A stretch of DNA of 32,596 bases from DASXBJ01 sp036491755 (lineage in GTDB: Bacteria > Chloroflexota > Dormibacteria > Dormibacterales > Dormibacteraceae). Of the stretch, positions 28,133-32,596 are shown piece after piece. Made by a program: the position numbers and the translations under genes. The first letter of the stretch is position 1; every line of letters starts with the position of its first letter. The notes under the pieces were generated by a model. That model made no database searches. It was not told the DNA's origin and saw only the letters and a program-made list of their open reading frames with translations. The stretch spans positions 1-32,596 of the forward strand of contig DASXBJ010000144.1 in NCBI GenBank assembly GCA_036491755.1. The letters are read 5' to 3'.

Positions 28133-29324
28133 CGGAACTCTGCGCCGGATGGTGGACGACCCGGACGCCAGGTCGGGAGCTGACGCACGTCACCTCGAGA
28201 CCTGTGCCGATTGCCAGTCGCGTCTGGATGAGGTGTCGAAGGACGCCGGCTCAATCGCCACCCTGCTCGCGGTCCCGGAGGCTGACGTCAACGTCGCACG
28301 CGCGTTTCAGCGAGTGAGCTCGGCGCCCCAGGCGCAGCCCCGATTCGGCTTCCGCCTGCCGCTGGCGCGGCCTGGTTCGCGGCCTCTGATCCTCGGTCTC
28401 GCCGCCACGATCGCGGCCCTTTCCCTGCTCGTGGTCGGTCTGGCGGAGGGCGGCATCGTCTTCGCGCCCAGCACTGTCACCCCCGTGCCCATAACGCTCG
28501 CCGACATGCAGTCGCTGTCTCAGCTGAGCGATTACGGCACCATCACGTGGACCAAGCAGCCGAACGTGCAGATCGCGGCGTCACCCGCTGAGGCGAAGGC
28601 GGACTCGGGCCTGACGGTTCCGACCGTGAAGCAGCTGCCGCGGGGCGTCTCGTCCACGGTGACGTATGTGGCGACGACACAGGCGGTCGCCGTCTTCACC
28701 TTCAGCGCCGCCAAGGCGGCTGCTGCTGCGGCCGGCTCGGGCAAGACGCTGCCTGCGCTTCCAGCCGGGATCGTGGACGGTTCCACTCTCACCGTCACGG
28801 TGGGTCCGGCGGTCGCTGAGATCTTCGGCGACCTGAAGCTTCCGTCGACCGGCGCCGTCACCGGCTCGGGCACGCAGCACACGGGCAGCGGCACCACGGC
28901 CAGCGGCACCACGGGCAGCGGGACAGCCGGCGCGGGCGCCGGTGGCGCGGGCTCCAGCTCTGAAATCCCGGCCAACCTGCCCCAGCTGATCGTCGGCGAG
29001 TCAATGGCGCCCTCAGCCACGGCGTCGGCCAACGTCACGGTCGCGCAGCTCGAGCAGTACCTGGTCTCCATACCTGGAATGTCGCCGGGCCTCAAAGCGG
29101 CGCTGAACGCGATCAAGAACCCGTCGACAACGCTGCCGATCCCTGTCCCGGCGGGATTCGCCACCTCTTCGGCGGTCGACATCAACGGGACGAGCGGGCT
29201 CGCCCTCGGTGACAACACCGGCGTCGGCTCGGCCGTCATATGGGTCAAGAGCGGGCTGGTCTACGCCGTCGCCGGCACGATCAAGCAGACCGACGCCGTC
29301 GATATCGCCAGAAACCTGAAGTAA
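28116..29324 (+). CDS. Zinc-binding (ZAS-type) membrane anti-sigma factor
   Basis: The 402-residue protein begins with a short ZAS-like domain containing HLETCADC (His-x3-Cys-x2-Cys, about residues 26-33), which in anti-sigma factors binds zinc and can sense thiol oxidation. One membrane helix follows (about 91-110, LILGLAATIAALSLLVVGLA), then a long Ala/Gly/Ser/Thr-rich extracytoplasmic part with a 15-base tandem repeat and a C-terminal domain ending YAVAGTIKQTDAVDIARNLK. AAGGAGGT lies five bases before the GTG, the best Shine-Dalgarno in the window. It overlaps the sigma gene by 17 bases, so it is its likely partner. Confidence 0.88.
   Translation: MAHLNDGTLRRMVDDPDARSGADARHLETCADCQSRLDEVSKDAGSIATLLAVPEADVNVARAFQRVSSAPQAQPRFGFRLPLARPGSRPLILGLAATIAALSLLVVGLAEGGIVFAPSTVTPVPITLADMQSLSQLSDYGTITWTKQPNVQIAASPAEAKADSGLTVPTVKQLPRGVSSTVTYVATTQAVAVFTFSAAKAAAAAAGSGKTLPALPAGIVDGSTLTVTVGPAVAEIFGDLKLPSTGAVTGSGTQHTGSGTTASGTTGSGTAGAGAGGAGSSSEIPANLPQLIVGESMAPSATASANVTVAQLEQYLVSIPGMSPGLKAALNAIKNPSTTLPIPVPAGFATSSAVDINGTSGLALGDNTGVGSAVIWVKSGLVYAVAGTIKQTDAVDIARNLK
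28881..28925 (+). repeat. 15-base tandem repeat, three copies, in the anti-sigma gene
   Basis: ACGGGCAGCGGCACC at 28881-28895, ACGGCCAGCGGCACC at 28896-28910 and ACGGGCAGCGGGACA at 28911-28925. It is in frame and encodes a flexible Thr-Gly-Ser-Gly-Thr linker in the extracytoplasmic part; the copy number could vary between strains. Confidence 0.85.
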
Positions 29325-29335
29325 CCCTGCGCCGT

Positions 29336-29341
29336 TAGCCT
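29336..29341 (+). promoter_or_regulatory. Putative leaderless -10 box of the ABC exporter operon
   Basis: TAGCCT is followed by six bases (GAACGA) and the GTG at 29348. It is 11 bases after the anti-sigma stop, so the exporter may have its own promoter. Confidence 0.45.
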
Positions 29342-29347
29342 GAACGA

Positions 29348-30310
29348 GTGGCTGACGCACTGGAAGTAAAAGAGGCGGCCGTCCTGGAGGGGACGGCCGC
29401 CGGTTCACCCGCCATCAGGACGGTTGAGCTTTCGAAGAAGTTCGGCCACACCGCCGCGGTGGACGGCCTCTCGATGACCGTGCCGCGCGGCGAGGTGTTC
29501 GGGTTCCTGGGCCCCAACGGAGCCGGGAAGACGACCTCGGTCAAGCTGCTTCTCGGCCTCCTGACGCCAACCTCTGGGCAGGCGTGGTTGCTGGGCCGGC
29601 CCATCGGCGACCTGCGGACGCGGCGCAGGATCGGCTACCTGCCCGAGCTCTTTCGGTACCAGGCGTGGCTGTCCGCACGCGAGGTGCTGGCCCTGCATTG
29701 CGAGCTCGCACCGCTGCCGCGCTCGAGCTGGAAAGACGAGATCGCAACTGTGCTCGACACAGTCGGCCTGGCGGATCGAGCCAACGACCGCGTGGGCACC
29801 TTCTCCAAGGGCATGCAGCAGCGACTCGGTCTCGGCGCCGCGCTGCTCGGCGAACCTGAGCTGGTGTTTCTCGACGAGCCGACGTCGGCGCTAGACCCGG
29901 TCGGCCGGCACGACGTGCGGCAGATCATCCGCGGCCTGGCGTCTCGTGGTACGGCAGTGTTTCTCAACTCGCACCTGCTGGCGGAGGTCGAGCAGGTCTG
30001 CGACCGGGTCGCGGTGGTCGACCACGGACGCGTCATCGCGTCCGGCACCATGGATGAGCTGCTCAGCGGCACCGCTGTGCGTGTCCGGGTGACCGGCCTC
30101 GCGCAGGCCGATAAGAACAAGCTCGACGGTTTCGGCCCGGTTGACGCCGAGGGCGACCAGCTGACGTTCACCAAGTTGAACGCCGAACGCGTGCCGGACC
30201 TTGTCGCCCAGATCGTCGCCATGGGTGGTCGTGTCTACGAGGTGGTGCCCCGGCACCAAACACTCGAGGACCGCTTCCTGCAGCTGCTGGACGAGGAGGA
30301 CGACAAGTAG
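29348..30310 (+). CDS. ABC transporter ATP-binding protein
   Basis: The 320-residue nucleotide-binding subunit of an ABC-2-type exporter has Walker A GPNGAGKT (55-62), a signature of the SKGMQQR type in place of LSGGQ, Walker B LVFLDEPTSALDP, and the His-switch near NSHLLAEVEQVCDRV. A C-terminal domain of about 80 residues (from about 240) is typical of the CcmA/NatA-like multidrug and antibiotic exporters. An N-terminal extension of about 22 residues precedes the fold. It ends one base into the permease start (TAGTG). The substrate is unknown. Confidence 0.93.
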   Translation: MADALEVKEAAVLEGTAAGSPAIRTVELSKKFGHTAAVDGLSMTVPRGEVFGFLGPNGAGKTTSVKLLLGLLTPTSGQAWLLGRPIGDLRTRRRIGYLPELFRYQAWLSAREVLALHCELAPLPRSSWKDEIATVLDTVGLADRANDRVGTFSKGMQQRLGLGAALLGEPELVFLDEPTSALDPVGRHDVRQIIRGLASRGTAVFLNSHLLAEVEQVCDRVAVVDHGRVIASGTMDELLSGTAVRVRVTGLAQADKNKLDGFGPVDAEGDQLTFTKLNAERVPDLVAQIVAMGGRVYEVVPRHQTLEDRFLQLLDEEDDK

Positions 30311-31173
30311 TGCCCCCAATAGTCGTGATCGCGCGCTTGACCGTCCAGGAGGCGGCGCGGCGCCGGCTGCTGCTCGCGCTGCTGGTGCTCACGCTGATCG
30401 TGGTCGGCTTCTCCGCGTGGGGCTTCCACAAGATCACCACCGTCACCAACAGCAACGGCAAGCCGCTGCAGCCGGTCGAGGTCGCTCTGATCACGTCGCA
30501 ACTGCTGATCGTCGTCACGTTCATGTTCAGCGGCGTGCTGGCGTTGAGCGCTGCAGTGGTCGCCGGCCCGCTCATCTCGAGTGAGGTGGAGAGCGGCCTT
30601 TTGCTGTCGGTGCTCGCGCGACCTGTGCGCCGCAGCGAGATCGTGATCGGCAAGTGGCTCGGCCTGGCAATCCTGGTCGCCATCTACGCGGCGGGATCCG
30701 CCTTCCTCGAGCTCATGGCGGTGGACTGGGCGACCGGCTACCTGCCGCCACATCCCGTCGAGCTCGTCATCTATGTCGGCAGCGAAGGCCTTGTGCTGCT
30801 GTCGCTGGGGCTGGCGCTGTCGACGCGCCTCTCCGGCATCACCGGCGGCGTGATCGCATTGGTCGCGTGGCTGATGGGCTGGATCGCCGGCGTGGTCGGA
30901 GACATAGGAATCGGACTGCAGAACCAGGCCGTCGAGAACGTCGGGACGATCAGCCACCTGATCCTGCCCAGCGACGGGCTGTGGAGGGGGGCGATCTACG
31001 CGATGGAACCCGACACGCTGCTGGCCACGATGCGAGCCGCGGGAACCGTGGGCCGCGCCAACCCCTTCGCGGCCGTCGACGCGCCGCCGCTGAGCTTCCT
31101 GCTGTGGGTCGTCGTGTGGTTTGCGCTGATGCTGGCCCTGAGCATCTGGAGCTTCAGAACGCGCGAGATCTAG
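30310..31173 (+). CDS. ABC-2-type transporter permease
   Basis: The 287-residue membrane protein has about six helices, starting VQEAARRRLLLALLVLTLIVVGFSAW. They are followed by LLIVVTFMFSGVLALSAAVVAGPLISSEVESGLLLSVLARPVRRSEIVIGKWLG, the coupling-helix region typical of ABC-2 permeases, and a final helix LLWVVVWFALMLALSIWSF. It pairs with the ATPase encoded immediately upstream; the two genes overlap by one base. Probably exports a small molecule, lipid or peptide. The stop is four bases from the convergent glutamate dehydrogenase gene. Confidence 0.88.
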   Translation: MPPIVVIARLTVQEAARRRLLLALLVLTLIVVGFSAWGFHKITTVTNSNGKPLQPVEVALITSQLLIVVTFMFSGVLALSAAVVAGPLISSEVESGLLLSVLARPVRRSEIVIGKWLGLAILVAIYAAGSAFLELMAVDWATGYLPPHPVELVIYVGSEGLVLLSLGLALSTRLSGITGGVIALVAWLMGWIAGVVGDIGIGLQNQAVENVGTISHLILPSDGLWRGAIYAMEPDTLLATMRAAGTVGRANPFAAVDAPPLSFLLWVVVWFALMLALSIWSFRTREI

Positions 31174-31177
31174 CGCC

Positions 31178-32449
31178 TCAGGGGTAGAGGCCCCGCTCCC
31201 TCGTCGCGCCCGCCACTCGCGACACGGCCTGGACGTACGCGGCCATGCGCATGTCGAGCTTTCGCTCCACCTTGGTCTTGAGCACCTCGCCGAACGCGCG
31301 TGAGAGGATCGCCTTCAGCTTCTGGTTGACCTCGTGCTCGGACCAGAAGAACGACTGCAGGTCCTGCACCCATTCGAAGTAGGAGACCGTCACGCCGCCC
31401 GCGTTGGCGAGGATGTCCGGCACGACGAAGATGTCGCGCTCGCGGAAGATCGCGTCCGCCTCCGGGGTCGTCGGCCCGTTCGCACCCTCGACGATCAACC
31501 TGGCCTTGATGTCGCGCGCGTTGCGGGACGTGAGCTGGTTGCCGATCGCCGCCGGCACGAGCAGGTCGCAGTCGACGGTCAGCACGTCCTGGTTGCCGAT
31601 CTCCTGGGCGCCGGGGAATCCTTTCAGCGTCTTCTCACGCGCTCGGTACTCGAGCACGCGCTTGATGGAAAGTCCCAGCGGGTTGTAGATCCCGCCGTAG
31701 TCCTCCGACACCGCCACCACCGTGCAGCCGGACTCCTCCAGGAGCTTGGCGCTGATGCTGCCGACGTTGCCGAATCCCTGCACTGAGACACGCGTCTGGT
31801 GCGCCGCGCGGCCCAGGTGCTCGAGCGCGGCCATCGCGCAGATCGTCACGCCGCGACCTGTCGCCTCGATGCGGCCGAGAGAGCCGCCGACCTCGATCGG
31901 CTTGCCCGTCACGGAAGCCGGTGACGAGAACCCGAGCTGCATCGAAAGCGTGTCCATGATCCAGGCCATCGTCTGGCCATTGGTATTGACGTCCGGGGCG
32001 GGGATGTCGCGGTCGTGGCCGATGAGGATCGAGATCTCGGTCGCGAACCTTCGCGTCATGTGCTCCAGCTCGTTGAGCGAAAGCTCCGCGGGGTTGACGA
32101 TGATTCCGCCCTTGGCGCCGCCAAACGGGATGTTGACGACCGCGCACTTCCAGGTCATCCACATCGCCAGCGCCTTCACCTCGTTGAGCGAGACGTCGGG
32201 GTGGTAGCGGATCCCGCCCTTGGCCGGTCCGCGGTTGATGTTGTGCTGCACGCGATAGCCGGTGAAGATGCGCAGGTGACCGGTATCCATCTTCACCGGG
32301 AAGTTGCAGGTGAACTCCCTCTGGACCTCGCGGAGCACCTCGCGCAGCCACGGCTCGAGCTTGATGATCTCCGCCGCCTCGTCGAACTGCGACTGGGCCG
32401 TGCGCCACTCATCTGCTTCCACGACCTGCTGGACCTGGGCGGCGCTCAA
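31178..32449 (-). CDS. Glutamate dehydrogenase (NAD(P)-dependent)
   Basis: The 423-residue enzyme interconverts glutamate with 2-oxoglutarate and ammonium. The substrate domain shows RVQHNINRGPAKGGIRYHPDVSLNEVKALAMWMTWKCAVVNIPFGGAKGGI, with the catalytic lysine region. The Rossmann domain has VQGFGNVGS and VAVSEDYGGIYNPLG, and NGPTTPEADAIF and LANAGGVTVSYFEWVQD follow. Length fits the hexameric bacterial class. The TTG at 32449 is the likely start; the ribosome site is weak. It follows, 31 bases downstream, the end of a probable thiamine-diphosphate enzyme gene on the same strand. Confidence 0.95.
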   Translation of the reverse strand: MSAAQVQQVVEADEWRTAQSQFDEAAEIIKLEPWLREVLREVQREFTCNFPVKMDTGHLRIFTGYRVQHNINRGPAKGGIRYHPDVSLNEVKALAMWMTWKCAVVNIPFGGAKGGIIVNPAELSLNELEHMTRRFATEISILIGHDRDIPAPDVNTNGQTMAWIMDTLSMQLGFSSPASVTGKPIEVGGSLGRIEATGRGVTICAMAALEHLGRAAHQTRVSVQGFGNVGSISAKLLEESGCTVVAVSEDYGGIYNPLGLSIKRVLEYRAREKTLKGFPGAQEIGNQDVLTVDCDLLVPAAIGNQLTSRNARDIKARLIVEGANGPTTPEADAIFRERDIFVVPDILANAGGVTVSYFEWVQDLQSFFWSEHEVNQKLKAILSRAFGEVLKTKVERKLDMRMAAYVQAVSRVAGATRERGLYP

Positions 32450-32480
32450 TGTCTCACCACCCGCTGCTCGAGCTGCGTGC

Positions 32481-32596
32481 TCACATCAACACAGATGATC
32501 GCGGATATTCGGCCTGGGGATCACAGATTACGTTGATGCAGGCCGGCAGGCCGGACTTGAAGGCGCGGTCGAGCGCGGGCCGGATCTGCTCTGGCC
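32481..32596 (-). CDS. C-terminal end of a probable thiamine-diphosphate enzyme (partial)
   Basis: The minus strand at the right edge is open from the window end to a TGA at 32481-32483 and reads PEQIRPALDRAFKSGLPACI then NVICDPQAEYPRSSVLM. The pattern of a helix (L.PAL.RAF..G.PA) followed by the strand INV..DP is the C-terminus of acetolactate-synthase/POX-type thiamine-diphosphate enzymes. Only 38 residues are present, so the exact enzyme cannot be told. Same strand as the glutamate dehydrogenase gene, 31 bases upstream of it. Confidence 0.62.
   Translation of the reverse strand, partial: PEQIRPALDRAFKSGLPACINVICDPQAEYPRSSVLM

Noticed and set aside
28860..28930. CRISPR-like short repeats
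   Set aside because: The 15-base units are contiguous, in frame and encode a Gly/Ser/Thr linker; there are no spacers.

Overview
The window is high-GC, densely packed chromosomal DNA with no mobile element, phage gene or CRISPR array. The gene content (many extracytoplasmic-function (ECF) sigma/anti-sigma pairs, GreA, a rhodanese-DUF4395-thioredoxin module, AIM24 and GYD proteins, a MoxR-like ATPase, GTG/TTG starts, apparently leaderless promoters) suggests a free-living, probably soil, bacterium of the Chloroflexota/Dormibacterota/Actinomycetota type. That placement is inference; no rRNA is present to confirm it.

Layout. 1-750: two minus-strand tRNA genes (Ile-GAT, Trp-CCA) separated by about 600 bases without a credible gene. 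818-4236: a metallophosphoesterase, then two divergent ECF sigma genes. One is coupled to an alkyltransferase (MGMT) carrying a C-terminal Ada-type zinc domain, the other to a membrane anti-sigma-like protein. 4261-9747: a beta-propeller lipoprotein, a small hypothetical ORF, a 5'-3' exonuclease divergent from a duplicated-domain lipoprotein, a class III aminotransferase divergent from a phosphinothricin-type acetyltransferase. 9832-13306: a tightly overlapped minus-strand operon of rhodanese, DUF4395, membrane thioredoxin, substrate-binding lipoprotein and membrane protein. 13535-18173: a DapF homologue lacking both catalytic cysteines, then a minus-strand run of greA, M24 peptidase, Fur-family regulator, AIM24, GYD and HAD genes. 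18229-24122: a small membrane protein, a sulfite-oxidase-like molybdoenzyme, two membrane proteins, a DUF488 protein, a third sigma/anti-sigma pair and a glycerophosphodiester phosphodiesterase. 24278-32596: a MoxR-like ATPase, a zinc-ribbon membrane protein divergent from DinB-EVE-membrane genes, a fourth sigma with a zinc-binding anti-sigma, an ABC exporter pair, glutamate dehydrogenase and the 3' end of a probable thiamine-diphosphate enzyme.

Gene expression. Genes that begin a transcription unit repeatedly show a TANNNT box 6-7 bases before the start codon and no Shine-Dalgarno sequence, as expected for leaderless mRNAs. Genes inside operons use Shine-Dalgarno sequences or stop/start overlaps (GTGA, ATGA, TAATG). 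Three convergent pairs interlock their stop codons over four bases.

No clearly new multi-gene system is evident. The strongest leads are the Cys-less DapF homologue, the leaderless promoter pattern with two dyad-containing control regions (6667-6687 and 24224-24246), the sigma-coupled MGMT with a relocated Ada domain, and the sulfur operon that carries an orphan substrate-binding protein.
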